Of a stretch of DNA of 64,000 nt, positions 16,831 to 26,009 are shown piece after piece; position 1 is the stretch's first letter; each line of letters opens with the position of its first letter. The notes below the pieces were generated by a model. It searched no databases. It saw nothing but the letters and a program-made list of their open reading frames with translations, and had not been told where the DNA came from. Location of the stretch: positions 682,001 to 746,000 of the forward strand of contig NZ_FOLH01000001.1 in the NCBI RefSeq assembly GCF_900112235.1, in the 5' to 3' direction. The stretch comes from Marinospirillum celere. GTDB taxonomy: Bacteria; Pseudomonadota; Gammaproteobacteria; Pseudomonadales; Halomonadaceae. The position numbers and the translations under genes were made by a program.

Positions 16831-18633
16831 ATGACTAGAAAAACACCCCTGGCCCTGGCTTTTGCAGCACTGCTGATCGGTTGTGCTGGCTTGTCTGAAG
16901 ATGTTTCCAGTCCTGATCCCGTTGAGCTACAACAACCGGAAATGGCGACAGGTCTTCAGGAGCGCGAGGGCTGGGTGCATGAAAACTATGCCGTTGCTGC
17001 TGCGAATCCCTTGGCTGCTGAAGCAGGCAAGCAAATTCTGGAGCAGGGTGGCAGTGCGGTTGATGCAGCTATTGCTGTGCAGCTGGTCCTGGGTTTGGTT
17101 GAACCCCAGTCCAGTGGCATAGGGGGCGGTGGTTTTCTATTGAGTTGGGATGGCGAGCATTTGATTGCCTGGGATGGCCGGGAAACTGCTCCAGCCGGAG
17201 CTACGCCTGATCTTTTTTTGGATGCTGAAGGCCGCCCCATGAATTTTATGGAAGCCGTAGCCAGCGGCGGGGCAGTAGGTGTGCCTGGTCTGTTGGCTAT
17301 GCTTGAAGCTGCGCATAAGGAACAGGGTGAGCTACCCTGGGAGCAGCTTTTTGAACCTGCAATTCAGCTGGCAGAAGAAGGTTTTCCAGTCAGTTCACGG
17401 CTGCATCAAATGCTGGCAGCAGACCCTTTGCTGCATTCTAACCCCGCCGCACGTGGTTTTTACTTTACCCAAGAAGGTGAAGCCTTACCGGAAGGGCATC
17501 TGTTAACCAATCCAGCCTTGGCAGCTATCTATCGGCAGCTCGCTCAGGAAGGCTCAGAAGCCTTTTACACCGGCGCTCTAGCTGAAAACCTACTGGAAAA
17601 TATTACCCGTACCGAGCATCTACCCAGTAGTATGACGCTTGAGGACCTGGCGGGCTATCAGCCGATCGCTCGTGAAGCCTTGTGTGCGAGTTGGTTGGAG
17701 CAGTTGGTCTGCGGTTTTCCACCACCTTCATCCGGGCAGCTGGCAGTAATGCAGATTCTCGGTATTCTGGAAGTTCTCAATAAACCCGAGACAGCCAACC
17801 AGGAAAATTTTTATTCGCCTGAGGGTCTGCATTTGTATATTGAGGCCTCACGTCTGGCCTTTGCAGACCGCGCCAAATACCTTGCCGATCCTGATTTTGT
17901 GGAAGCCCCAGGCGGTGACTGGTCCAGTCTTTTACAACCTGATTATCTGAAATCCAGAGCCCGCGAGATAGCTCCCGTCGCTCGGGATGAAGTCAGGGCC
18001 GGGTTTCCAGGCAACCTTATCAGCAACCTGGCCCCGCAGCCTGAACAGCCTGAGTATGGGACCAGCCATATCAGTATTATCGATAGCCAGGGCCGGGGTT
18101 TGGCCATGACCACTTCTGTTGAACAGGCTTTTGGTAGCCGAATTCTGGTTGATGGTGGCACCGGATTAGCTGGTGGCTATCTGCTGAATAATCAACTGAC
18201 TGACTTTTCCTTTCGGCCTGAAGATGATGCAGGTCGACCTATCGCTAACCGTGTCGAACCAGGCAAGCGTCCACGTTCGAGTATGAGCCCAACACTGGTC
18301 TTTAACCCTCACTCTGAAGAACTGGTTGCCAGCCTGGGTTCACCCGGTGGTGCAGCGATTATTCATTACACGGCCAAAACCCTTCTGGGTATGCTGCAAT
18401 GGCAACTCTCGCCTCAGGATGCTATCCAACTACCCAATATTGCTGCCTTTGATTCCAGAACCCTCTTGGAAAAAGGCCGCTTTGATGACTATCTGCTGGT
18501 CAGCCTTGAAGCCAGGGGTCAAAAAGTGGAAGAAAGAGAGTTGACCAGTGGTATTCAAGGGCTCTTGGTAACCCCTCAAGGTATTTTGGGCGGGGCTGAT
18601 CCCCGTCGGGAAGGTTGGGTTGCAGGTGACTAG
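16831..18633 (+). CDS. ggt: gamma-glutamyltransferase, lipoprotein-anchored
   Basis: About 600 residues. Splits gamma-glutamyl bonds of glutathione in the periplasm by autocatalytic cleavage into two subunits. The GGT signatures AVDAAIAVQLVLGLVEPQSSGIGGGGF and YGTSHISIID are present; the Thr of GTSH (about residue 411) is the expected processing site and nucleophile. The C-terminal SLGSPGGAAII matches the family. The signal peptide ends in the lipobox LLIGC, so a lipid anchor is predicted, unlike soluble E. coli Ggt. ATG 16831 is preferred to an in-frame TTG at 16825. Confidence 0.93.
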   Translation: MTRKTPLALAFAALLIGCAGLSEDVSSPDPVELQQPEMATGLQEREGWVHENYAVAAANPLAAEAGKQILEQGGSAVDAAIAVQLVLGLVEPQSSGIGGGGFLLSWDGEHLIAWDGRETAPAGATPDLFLDAEGRPMNFMEAVASGGAVGVPGLLAMLEAAHKEQGELPWEQLFEPAIQLAEEGFPVSSRLHQMLAADPLLHSNPAARGFYFTQEGEALPEGHLLTNPALAAIYRQLAQEGSEAFYTGALAENLLENITRTEHLPSSMTLEDLAGYQPIAREALCASWLEQLVCGFPPPSSGQLAVMQILGILEVLNKPETANQENFYSPEGLHLYIEASRLAFADRAKYLADPDFVEAPGGDWSSLLQPDYLKSRAREIAPVARDEVRAGFPGNLISNLAPQPEQPEYGTSHISIIDSQGRGLAMTTSVEQAFGSRILVDGGTGLAGGYLLNNQLTDFSFRPEDDAGRPIANRVEPGKRPRSSMSPTLVFNPHSEELVASLGSPGGAAIIHYTAKTLLGMLQWQLSPQDAIQLPNIAAFDSRTLLEKGRFDDYLLVSLEARGQKVEERELTSGIQGLLVTPQGILGGADPRREGWVAGD

Positions 18634-18634
18634 C

Positions 18635-19237
18635 ATGGATTGGAAACCCTTGTCTAAAATGTTGCTGGCTTCGGCTTCACCACGCAGACGTGAACTTCTC
18701 CACCAGCTACTACCTAGCCTTCAATTGGAAGTGCGTCCTGCTGATATTGATGAAAGTCAGGTCGGTAAAGAAGCAGGAGAAGAGCTAGTACTGCGCCTGG
18801 CAATCGCCAAAGCCCACCGCGTAGCTAGTGAGCTTCCAGCCACTTTAGCTCAGTATCCGCTTTTGGCAGCCGATACTGAAGTGGTCTTGGATGGCCGCCC
18901 CTTGGGTAAACCTGAAGATGCAGAGGGCGCGGTAAACCTGCTGCAACGTCTTTCGGGACGTGCCCATGAAGTTAAAACAGCCCTGGCTCTCGTTCAGGGT
19001 GCCACTTGGTTAACCGCCGTGGTGACCACCCAGGTTGTATTTCGTCATCTGGATGACGAAGAAATTCGCGCCTATGTCGCTACAGGTGAATCCGGTGACA
19101 AGGCCGGGGGTTATGCGATCCAGGGGCGGGGAGCTGCTCTTGTGGAGCGTATAGAAGGCAGTTACACCAATGTTGTGGGCCTGCCCCTGGAAAAGCTAAG
19201 TCAACTGCTGCGTGAGCTGGGTTACAAGGTTTTTTGA
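18635..19237 (+). CDS. Maf-type nucleoside triphosphate pyrophosphatase
   Basis: About 200 residues of the Maf/YhdE family, which hydrolyses dTTP/UTP or modified nucleotides to monophosphates (house-cleaning). Motifs are LLASASPRRRELL at the N-terminus, the ADTEVVLDGRPLGKPED loop and SGDKAGGYAIQGRGAALV. The ATG at 18635 gives the normal start; an in-frame TTG 15 bases upstream overlaps ggt. The stop of ggt lies 1 base before the ATG, so co-transcription is likely. Its end overlaps the convergent dehydrogenase gene by 16 bases. Confidence 0.92.
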   Translation: MDWKPLSKMLLASASPRRRELLHQLLPSLQLEVRPADIDESQVGKEAGEELVLRLAIAKAHRVASELPATLAQYPLLAADTEVVLDGRPLGKPEDAEGAVNLLQRLSGRAHEVKTALALVQGATWLTAVVTTQVVFRHLDDEEIRAYVATGESGDKAGGYAIQGRGAALVERIEGSYTNVVGLPLEKLSQLLRELGYKVF

Positions 19238-20418
19238 TACTGAACTCTGGTCGTCGGCATCAGGTAGCTTTTATTCAATTGCTCCAATTGGGTGCAGCCC
19301 AGCAAACCGAGCGTTCTATCCATTTCCGAAGTCAGTATCTCCAAAGCACGTTTAGCACCCTTGCGGCCACCTGCCGCCAGTCCATAAAGGGTTGCTCGGC
19401 CACTGGTTACCAAATCAGCACCCAAGCAAAGTGCCTTGATAACATCACTGCCTCGTCTGAGCCCGCCATCTACAGCGACAAAAAAATCTTCGCCTACTGC
19501 TTGGCGAATTTCCGGTAAGACATCTATTGGGCTGGGAACCGAGTCTAGCTGACGTCCACCATGATTGGACAGGAAGATGCCATCAACGCCCAGTTCCTTG
19601 GCGAGAAGCGCATCTTCGCTGGCTAGAATGCCTTTGATGAGTAGTTTTCCGGGCCAGAGATCTCTTAACCATTGGATATCCTGCCAGTTCAAAGAAGGAT
19701 CGATTTCCTGGGTCAGGAAGGTGGCCGCATTCTTGGCGCTGGCTTTCTCAGGAGGCAGAAAGTCACCCAGATTACAAAATTTAGGCATGCCATGAGGAAT
19801 CAAAATATCCCAAATCCAACCGGGTCGTGTTGCCAAATGGGCTAGATTGCGGGCATTCAGCTTCATAGGTGCCCGGTAGTTGCGTTTATCCCACTCACGA
19901 TTACCAATAATCGAGGTGTCCGTGGTAATCACCAGAGCTTCGCATCCTGCTTTTCTGGCGCGCTCAATAATACCTTTCAGGTTGTCTCTGTTCTTGAACA
20001 AATAGAGGTGCATCCAGTGGCGCACACCGGTTTCCGCAATCAGCTCCAAAGGCAGGGTCGAAACCATGCTTTGAATGAAAGGAATATCCGCATCCCGGGC
20101 AGCCAATGCAAGCTTGAGATCCCCTTGATGACTCAAAAGCCCGTTAAAGCCAGTCGGTGCTATCGCCAGGGGTAGGCTGGAAGAATGCTCAAAGATTTTG
20201 GTTCTCAGGCTGCGGCGGGTGATATCCACGAGGGTGCGGGGCCGAAACTCTATGGCTTGGAAGGCTTCACGATTACGCCTTAGAGTAAGTTCGTCATCGG
20301 CTCCTCCCTCCAGGTATTCCATGCAAAAATTGGGTAAGCGCTTTGCTGCTCTGGCGGCTAAATCCTCAATATTCTGAGCCTTGGCCAGATCACGACCGGT
20401 ATAGGGGTAGCGTAACAA
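19222..20418 (-). CDS. FMN-dependent alpha-hydroxy-acid dehydrogenase (L-lactate dehydrogenase LldD-like)
   Basis: About 398 residues, a TIM-barrel flavoenzyme oxidising L-2-hydroxyacids at the membrane. Landmarks are PLAIAPTGFNGL (FMN region), ALVITTDTSIIGNREWDKRN, the catalytic His in SNHGGRQLDSVPSPI and the phosphate-binding DGGLRRGSDVIKALCLGADLV. TTG 20418 is chosen: GAAGGA lies 9 bases upstream and the length then matches the family; an in-frame TTG at 20469 would add 17 unlikely residues. L-lactate or mandelate are the likeliest substrates. Convergent overlap with maf. Confidence 0.9.
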   Translation of the reverse strand: MLRYPYTGRDLAKAQNIEDLAARAAKRLPNFCMEYLEGGADDELTLRRNREAFQAIEFRPRTLVDITRRSLRTKIFEHSSSLPLAIAPTGFNGLLSHQGDLKLALAARDADIPFIQSMVSTLPLELIAETGVRHWMHLYLFKNRDNLKGIIERARKAGCEALVITTDTSIIGNREWDKRNYRAPMKLNARNLAHLATRPGWIWDILIPHGMPKFCNLGDFLPPEKASAKNAATFLTQEIDPSLNWQDIQWLRDLWPGKLLIKGILASEDALLAKELGVDGIFLSNHGGRQLDSVPSPIDVLPEIRQAVGEDFFVAVDGGLRRGSDVIKALCLGADLVTSGRATLYGLAAGGRKGAKRALEILTSEMDRTLGLLGCTQLEQLNKSYLMPTTRVQYQKTL

Positions 20419-20512
20419 GATGCAGCTTCCTTCTGTGAGAGGGACAAAGATTTGATAAATATGCGACAATCATAACGCTTTAACTTTCAATACAAAACTA
20501 CTGGACCTGCTT

Positions 20513-20716
20513 ATGCCTTACGTGAATATCAAGGTGACTCGTGAAGGAGTCAGCCAAGAACAGAAAAAGCAATTGATTGAAGGTGCAACCCAACTTTTGG
20601 TGGATGTTCTGGGTAAAAACCCATCGACCACTGTTGTGGTCATCGATGAGGTGGAAATGGAAAACTGGGGCGTCGGTGGCATCCCGGTCGATGAAAGGCG
20701 CAAACAGGGGCTTTGA
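20513..20716 (+). CDS. 4-oxalocrotonate tautomerase family protein
   Basis: A 67-residue tautomerase. Met removal would expose the catalytic Pro1 (MPYVNIKVT), and the family pattern TREGVSQEQKKQLIEGATQLLVDVLGKNP follows, with the NWGVGG loop near the end. It works as an oligomer in the cytoplasm; the substrate is not evident, because there are no aromatic-catabolism genes nearby. It overlaps the next gene by TGATG, so the two are coupled. Confidence 0.9.
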   Translation: MPYVNIKVTREGVSQEQKKQLIEGATQLLVDVLGKNPSTTVVVIDEVEMENWGVGGIPVDERRKQGL

Positions 20717-21294
20717 TGACCAAAACACTGGCCGGTGCCCTACACAGTGAAGTAATCATCAAGAAATCCCGCTTTCTGGGCTGTATAGAACCTATTGACA
20801 GCCATCAAGCTGGTAAGCAGCGCCTAGCTGAGCTTAAAGCCCAGCATCCTGAAGCGCGCCACCTTTGCTTTTGCATGCTGGTTGAAGGCCAGGTGCTTCA
20901 ATCTGATGATGGTGAGCCTTCGGGGACCGCTGCATTACCCATGTTGCGGGTGCTTCAGCATAAGCAGCTGGATAGAGTGTTGGCGACAGTTGTGCGCTAT
21001 TTTGGCGGTACCAAGCTGGGCGCAGGTGGCTTGGTCAGGGCTTATAGCCAGGCGATTAGTGAACCGCTGAATAGCGCTGATCTTATTGAAGTGAAAACCC
21101 TGAGCGAACTCTGCTTGCAGTTGGATTATGAATTTGAATCCCAATTACGCCACCAGGCTGAAGAACGGGCACTGACGCTGGAGGTTGATTATCAGCAGCA
21201 GATTATTGCCAAGCTGACAGGCGAAGCAGAGGACCTGGAACTTTGCAGGGTCGCCTTGCAGGAAGCCTCTTCGGGGCGCATCCAGGTTTTATAG
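20716..21294 (+). CDS. yigZ: IMPACT family protein YigZ
   Basis: About 192 residues of the UPF0029/IMPACT family: KSRFLGCIEPI, HLCFCMLVEGQ, SDDGEPSGTAALPML and the signature VVRYFGGTKLGAGGLVRAYSQA are all present, followed by the DUF1949 ferredoxin-like C-terminal domain. Eukaryotic IMPACT modulates Gcn2; the bacterial role is not settled. ATG 20716 overlaps the tautomerase stop. Ends 6 bases inside the convergent GGDEF-EAL gene. Confidence 0.92.
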   Translation: MTKTLAGALHSEVIIKKSRFLGCIEPIDSHQAGKQRLAELKAQHPEARHLCFCMLVEGQVLQSDDGEPSGTAALPMLRVLQHKQLDRVLATVVRYFGGTKLGAGGLVRAYSQAISEPLNSADLIEVKTLSELCLQLDYEFESQLRHQAEERALTLEVDYQQQIIAKLTGEAEDLELCRVALQEASSGRIQVL

Positions 21295-23697
21295 GTTGTT
21301 GATCCAGGCTTCACCGGGTTGAGGCTTGGAAAAGTAATAGCCCTGATAAAGAATCTTGGCTTTGGATGCCAAAAACTCCAACTGCTCCTGGGTTTCCACC
21401 CCCTCGGCAACCACCTGCAACTGCATTTTTTCCGCAACGGCCAGAATCGTTTCTACCAGCGCTGCGCTGTCTGGGTCCGTGGAAACATCCTGCACAAAGC
21501 TTTTATCAATTTTGATCTCATGAATGGGCAGGTGTTTGAGGTAGGAAAGCGAAGAATAGCCAGTACCAAAATCATCAATTGAAAATTTAAGACCAAAACG
21601 GCGAAGCTCTCGCATTTTCTCTACAACTTCATCGATATTATCAATAATCAGGCTTTCTGTGATTTCCAGAGTCAAGTATTTTGGATTGATTTCTGCAGCA
21701 TATACCTGATCTTTCAACCAATCGACAAAATTCTTTTGGTGGAAGTGTCGGGCACTGATATTGATGGACATCTCAAAATCCAGTCCGCGTTTTCTAGCCA
21801 CCTGAATGAGTCTTAAGGCCTCAGTAACAACCCAGCAGCCTATTTCAACAACCAGGTTCGACTCTTCAGCGACTGGAATAAAGAGGCCCGGACTCAGTAG
21901 TCCTTTTTGAGGATGTTCCCAGCGCACCAGGGCTTCGGCTGCTTTAAGCTGACCTTCTGAGGTTACCTGGGGTTGTAGATGCAAGCAGAGTTCATGATTG
22001 CGTATTGCCTGGGACAGGGTTTTTTCAATTTCAAAATGCTCAATAGCCTGCTCGCCCATAGGGGTTTCAAAAAAGACAAAGCAGCCACCCCCCTGACGCC
22101 TGGCCATATCCAGAGCCGTATTAACCCGACGCACAACAGCTTCCGTTGAGTCCTGAGGGCTGTCGGGGAAATAACTGCTGGCCATGCGTGCGGATAGGTT
22201 TAGCGCCTCGCCTTCAAGCTCCAGGGGCTGGCTAAAGCGTTCTTTCAGTCGCTCAGCAACCTGTTCGCCCAGTTTCCATTCCTGGTGGCTACTTAACTTA
22301 CGATCAAAGGCCAGCAAAACCGCAAATTCATCCGCATTTAAACGGGCAACCTGCTGGCTGGCTGTTGCCGGCAACACTAGCGCTTTCGTGGTTTGCTGTA
22401 GTTCTTCAGCCACTGCCTTGAGCAGTTGGTCACCAAAGTTGTTGCCTCGGGCCAGGTTAAGTACCTTAAAGCGATCAAGGTTGATAAATACCAGCAGATT
22501 ACTGGTGTGCTTCATCTGACTGTGGTTTTGCTGGAAGATTTTATCCAACTGTTCATGCAGGAAGGCACGATTGGACAAACCCGTAAGAGTGTCAAAATAA
22601 GCCAGATGGTTGACGCGTTTTGCCATAGCACTAATTTCAGTATAGGAGCGTGCCAAGCGCCGATTGATGTACAGGAGGTAGAGGCTACCAATCAATAAAA
22701 CGCTGGCTACTACCGTCAAAAGAGTTAAAGCCAGATTCCGCCAGTGTTCCCAGATATCAGCCAGGCTCAACTGCACTTCTTGATCATAGGGCGGCAAACG
22801 CAAGGCACGAGCAAGGTCTTCAACAGGTGCATAGTCGGCAGGAATGGAAAAACCCTGAACCTGTGCTGCCTCGGCTACGGGTGATGTATTGGAAAGCAGT
22901 AGCAGGGCACCAGCAATTTTGCGAGAAATGGATGAGTCCACTCGCGCAAGGGCGATAAAAGGCCATTCAGGATAGAGGCGCGTCGAAATCAGGAGAGGAA
23001 AATGTTGAACCCTGTCTGAGTTGATGATTCTTAGCTGGTCCAGGTCAATGGCATTTTCAGCAGCCATGGCTTCGAGAATTCCGGTACGTACAAAGCCCAC
23101 ATCGGCACGGCCATCCAGCACAGCCTGAACGGCCTGATCATGGGGCATGCCCGTCAGGAATAGATTATTGAGATCCTGAGGGATTTTGATATTTTCCTGA
23201 AGCAATTCATACGCCTGAGCTTGATAGCCACCCAAAGAATCAGTTGCTACGGCCGCCAGGTTTTTGCCGGATACATCACTCAGTTGATGGATATCGGAAG
23301 TTGCCAGGGTGAAGATGACACCCCCAAAGCCAGTCAGGGCATGGCCTTGGTCTTCGACCATCAGGGTTGCCAGAGCCCCTGATAACTCTTGATGGTAGCG
23401 AATATGAATATAGTGGCTGGGATTGGTCAGTACAAAGTCCAATTCTCCTTGAGTAACCAGTTGATCCAGCTCCAGATAGTTGGCTGCTATCAACTCTATC
23501 TCATGGTCAGGCAGGGCTTCGGACAGATACTCCGCCAAGGGTTGCCAGCGTTCTTGAGTGATTTCTACAGGCCGGGGTGAAAGAACGCCCAGGCGCAGCG
23601 TTTCAGCAACCAGGTTGAGACTGAAAAAGCTGACAAAGACAAAGAGCTGCAATAGGGGGTGCCGATTTTCCATTTTATGGTTATAGACCTTGGACAT
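21289..23697 (-). CDS. PhnD-like sensor with degenerate GGDEF and EAL domain (probable c-di-GMP phosphodiesterase)
   Basis: 802 residues. A signal peptide (LFVFVSFFSLNLVAE) leads into a periplasmic PhnD-type solute-binding domain (LRLGVLSPRPVEITQERWQPL), about residues 32-300. A transmembrane helix near residue 340 (ALTLLTVVASVLLIGSLYLLY) follows, then cytoplasmic GGDEF and EAL domains. The GGDEF signature has become NADEF (RLNADEFAVLL), so cyclase activity is doubtful. The EAL domain keeps EALVRWEHP, the DDFGTGYSSL loop and the late VAEGVET, so phosphodiesterase activity is likely. The protein probably adjusts c-di-GMP in response to an external phosphonate-, phosphite- or similar small ligand. 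ATG 23697 used; ATG 23673 is possible. Confidence 0.9.
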   Translation of the reverse strand: MSKVYNHKMENRHPLLQLFVFVSFFSLNLVAETLRLGVLSPRPVEITQERWQPLAEYLSEALPDHEIELIAANYLELDQLVTQGELDFVLTNPSHYIHIRYHQELSGALATLMVEDQGHALTGFGGVIFTLATSDIHQLSDVSGKNLAAVATDSLGGYQAQAYELLQENIKIPQDLNNLFLTGMPHDQAVQAVLDGRADVGFVRTGILEAMAAENAIDLDQLRIINSDRVQHFPLLISTRLYPEWPFIALARVDSSISRKIAGALLLLSNTSPVAEAAQVQGFSIPADYAPVEDLARALRLPPYDQEVQLSLADIWEHWRNLALTLLTVVASVLLIGSLYLLYINRRLARSYTEISAMAKRVNHLAYFDTLTGLSNRAFLHEQLDKIFQQNHSQMKHTSNLLVFINLDRFKVLNLARGNNFGDQLLKAVAEELQQTTKALVLPATASQQVARLNADEFAVLLAFDRKLSSHQEWKLGEQVAERLKERFSQPLELEGEALNLSARMASSYFPDSPQDSTEAVVRRVNTALDMARRQGGGCFVFFETPMGEQAIEHFEIEKTLSQAIRNHELCLHLQPQVTSEGQLKAAEALVRWEHPQKGLLSPGLFIPVAEESNLVVEIGCWVVTEALRLIQVARKRGLDFEMSINISARHFHQKNFVDWLKDQVYAAEINPKYLTLEITESLIIDNIDEVVEKMRELRRFGLKFSIDDFGTGYSSLSYLKHLPIHEIKIDKSFVQDVSTDPDSAALVETILAVAEKMQLQVVAEGVETQEQLEFLASKAKILYQGYYFSKPQPGEAWINNL

Positions 23698-23759
23698 TAA
23701 CCTTCCATTATTGAGGGTTATTGCATCCAGCCTAACTTAATTGCACCCGGAGTCAAGAT

Positions 23760-24827
23760 TCAATCAGCTAGACCAGGCTGCAGACCGCACTGTTGCAGTA
23801 ACTTTTCCCAGTAACCGGCATGTTGACGATTGAGTTCCTGAAAGCGACGCCAGGGAGTTTCCGGATTGTCTGGGTTAATCCAGGTTTCACGATATTCCTG
23901 AATGGCAGATGGAGCCAGTGGAGAGTCCAGGAGTTGATTGATGGCTGGAAGCCAGATCTGGGCTTTGCGTTCCAGGCGTGCAAACCAGGGTTGAACATCG
24001 GCAATATACACATTTAAAAGCACATTCTGGCTGATTTGGGCACGGGGTAGCTCAGGAGTAGGGCGTGGGCACAAGAGGGTACCTTCAAGCCTTTGCCGAA
24101 GCTGATGATTGACGGCCTGTAAATAGCGATTGGCATCAGTAAAAGCCCGTAAAAGCTGGCCGACAACCGCCTGATCACGAAACACTCTTAGTTCCCGCTC
24201 AAAATCCTGATAACGGCTGGGTCGTTGCTGGTTTTCGAGCAGTCGTGCGGTTTCAAGAAGGTATTCAAGCTGCGTCTGTTGTTCACTGAGGGGCAGGTGG
24301 CGATCAGGGCTTAAACCTTCGCCACTGAGACTAAACAGCCCGGCCATTTCATCACTGCTGACCAGAAAATTCCAAAAGACTGCCGGAAGACGCCGATAAA
24401 CTTGTTGAGTCAGCCTTTCCAGCTCTTCCAGAGTTTCAGCTTCAACTTGAGTACTGGGGTTTTCAACGCAGCTTTGTAGAGTGGAAGCTAAGCGCAGTTC
24501 ATACAAAAAGCGCTGGGATGGAATCATCACCCGCCCGAGCTGATTATTGCGCTCAGCAACACGCGTGAGTAAATCAGGGCAAGCTCTTAGGCCATAGGCT
24601 TCAAGGAGTCCCAGGCGTATTCCCTGCAACGGAACTTCACGCTGTGATGCACTGGGCCAGTTAGGCAGAGTAGGGCGGGCTTCAGGTTGAATGGCATCAA
24701 TTTCAAGTGCACGGGTCACTCGGGTTAAGTAATCATCCAAGAGCTGCTGGGTTGAAGATCCTGAGCAGCCTGCCAGTAACAGCACGCTGGAACTGATCAA
24801 CACCACCAGCAGCCAAGCCCTGCTCAT
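23760..24827 (-). CDS. DUF3080 family lipoprotein
   Basis: 355 residues with a lipobox LLLAGC and Ser at +2, so outer-membrane targeting is likely. The body is helical and matches the DUF3080 pattern seen in gammaproteobacteria: LLDDYLTRVTRALE, the LGLLEAYGLRACPDL segment and the conserved VFWNFLVSSDEMAGLF. Function unknown for the family. It starts by ATGA overlap with the glutathione peroxidase gene. Confidence 0.85.
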   Translation of the reverse strand: MSRAWLLVVLISSSVLLLAGCSGSSTQQLLDDYLTRVTRALEIDAIQPEARPTLPNWPSASQREVPLQGIRLGLLEAYGLRACPDLLTRVAERNNQLGRVMIPSQRFLYELRLASTLQSCVENPSTQVEAETLEELERLTQQVYRRLPAVFWNFLVSSDEMAGLFSLSGEGLSPDRHLPLSEQQTQLEYLLETARLLENQQRPSRYQDFERELRVFRDQAVVGQLLRAFTDANRYLQAVNHQLRQRLEGTLLCPRPTPELPRAQISQNVLLNVYIADVQPWFARLERKAQIWLPAINQLLDSPLAPSAIQEYRETWINPDNPETPWRRFQELNRQHAGYWEKLLQQCGLQPGLAD

Positions 24828-25363
24828 AGCAATTTTTCTAGCGCTTCCTGCATAGCTTGAGATTCAGGACGGGTACGGCTACCAAAGCTGGTAACCAGCT
24901 CACCGTCACGATTAACCAGGTATTTGTAGAAATTCCACCGTGGCAAGCCTGCGCCCTGGTTGCTAAGTTCGGAAAAGACCGGATTTAAATCACCACGAGC
25001 CACGGCTGTGGGGCTCAGCATGGTGAAGGTGACCCCATAATTGATAAAGCAGACTTCAGCTGTTTTGGCCTCGTCACTGGCTTCCTGACGAAAGTCATTA
25101 GAGGGAAAGCCCAGCACGACCAGGCCTTGGTCTTGATAGCGTTGATGAAGCTTCTCCAGGCCTTCAAATTGACCTGTATAGCCACAGTGGCTGGCTGTAT
25201 TCACAATTAATAAGGGTTTGCCGGCAAATTCGCAGAGATCCACACTCTCGCCTGAATGTAGCTTGGGTTGGGTGGAACTCAAAATGGCCGGGCAGGTCTT
25301 GGTTTCGGCTGCCAAAAGGGGACTAGTCACCATCAGAGCCAGTAACAGGATTAAAACAGGCAT
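24824..25363 (-). CDS. glutathione peroxidase-like, exported
   Basis: About 179 residues of the thioredoxin-fold glutathione peroxidase family, reducing peroxides with thiols. The peroxidatic Cys lies in NTASHCGYTGQ, the family Gln in that motif is kept, and FPSNDFRQE plus the catalytic Trp in PRWNFYKYLV follow. An N-terminal signal peptide (LILLLALMVTSPLLAAE) places it in the periplasm, where thioredoxin-like reductants would be needed. ATG 25363 follows GAGGA. Middle gene of a three-gene operon with DUF3833 upstream and DUF3080 downstream. Confidence 0.92.
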   Translation of the reverse strand: MPVLILLLALMVTSPLLAAETKTCPAILSSTQPKLHSGESVDLCEFAGKPLLIVNTASHCGYTGQFEGLEKLHQRYQDQGLVVLGFPSNDFRQEASDEAKTAEVCFINYGVTFTMLSPTAVARGDLNPVFSELSNQGAGLPRWNFYKYLVNRDGELVTSFGSRTRPESQAMQEALEKLL

Positions 25364-25373
25364 GGGGATATCC

Positions 25374-25925
25374 TCAGTCAAGCGGCTGTTTAGTAAAGGT
25401 TAGCGTAACATGGCCCAAAGTGATGCCCCATTTGCTCATCCGGGTTCTATTGAACACCACCTGGTTTTCTTGCTTGTACATCCAGTCATCCATAGTAAAA
25501 ACCCATTCTCTTTCACCTATGGGAACTTGCAGGCGGTACTTCATGTGAAAGGCATTACCGTAATTGCAGGCAGTAGCTTCACCAACAACATCACCGGCAG
25601 TTCCTGTGTAGCAGTTCTCATCCTTGGGCGTCAGGCGCCAGATGCGTTTTTCTTCAGTGCCATCTGAATAAACAAAGTCTTCATCCAGAACCAGGGTATC
25701 GCCATCCATATAACCCTCAATATACACGGTAAACTGGCGTGTTATTTTGCCAGAGTAATCCTGCACCATGCCCCAGCCCCAGGTTTCACCGAGGAAGTAG
25801 CTTTCTATCTTAAATTCAGGCTCCTGGCCTTCAAAGTCTTTGATTTTGACACTGCCGCAGGCTGCCAACAGGAAACTAATCAAGAGCACTAGAAGGCCTT
25901 GGGCAAAGCGTTTTGACATCAGCAT
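25374..25925 (-). CDS. DUF3833 family lipoprotein
   Basis: About 183 residues. The signal ends in the lipobox LLAACG. The mature domain shows the DUF3833 hallmarks ESYFLGETWGWGMVQDYSGKITRQF and the WRLTPKDENCYTGTAGDVVGEA block, a lipocalin-like beta-barrel pattern. Function unknown. ATG 25925 is preferred because GAGGAAG lies 7 bases upstream; TTG 25940 overlaps that site. First gene of the operon with glutathione peroxidase and DUF3080. Confidence 0.87.
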   Translation of the reverse strand: MLMSKRFAQGLLVLLISFLLAACGSVKIKDFEGQEPEFKIESYFLGETWGWGMVQDYSGKITRQFTVYIEGYMDGDTLVLDEDFVYSDGTEEKRIWRLTPKDENCYTGTAGDVVGEATACNYGNAFHMKYRLQVPIGEREWVFTMDDWMYKQENQVVFNRTRMSKWGITLGHVTLTFTKQPLD

Positions 25926-26009
25926 GATCGGCTTCCTCAATAATTTCTATACCAACTCGATACAAAGAGTATACACAAGAATTTTTAGTCTGGTAAATTT
26001 AATCGAGTA

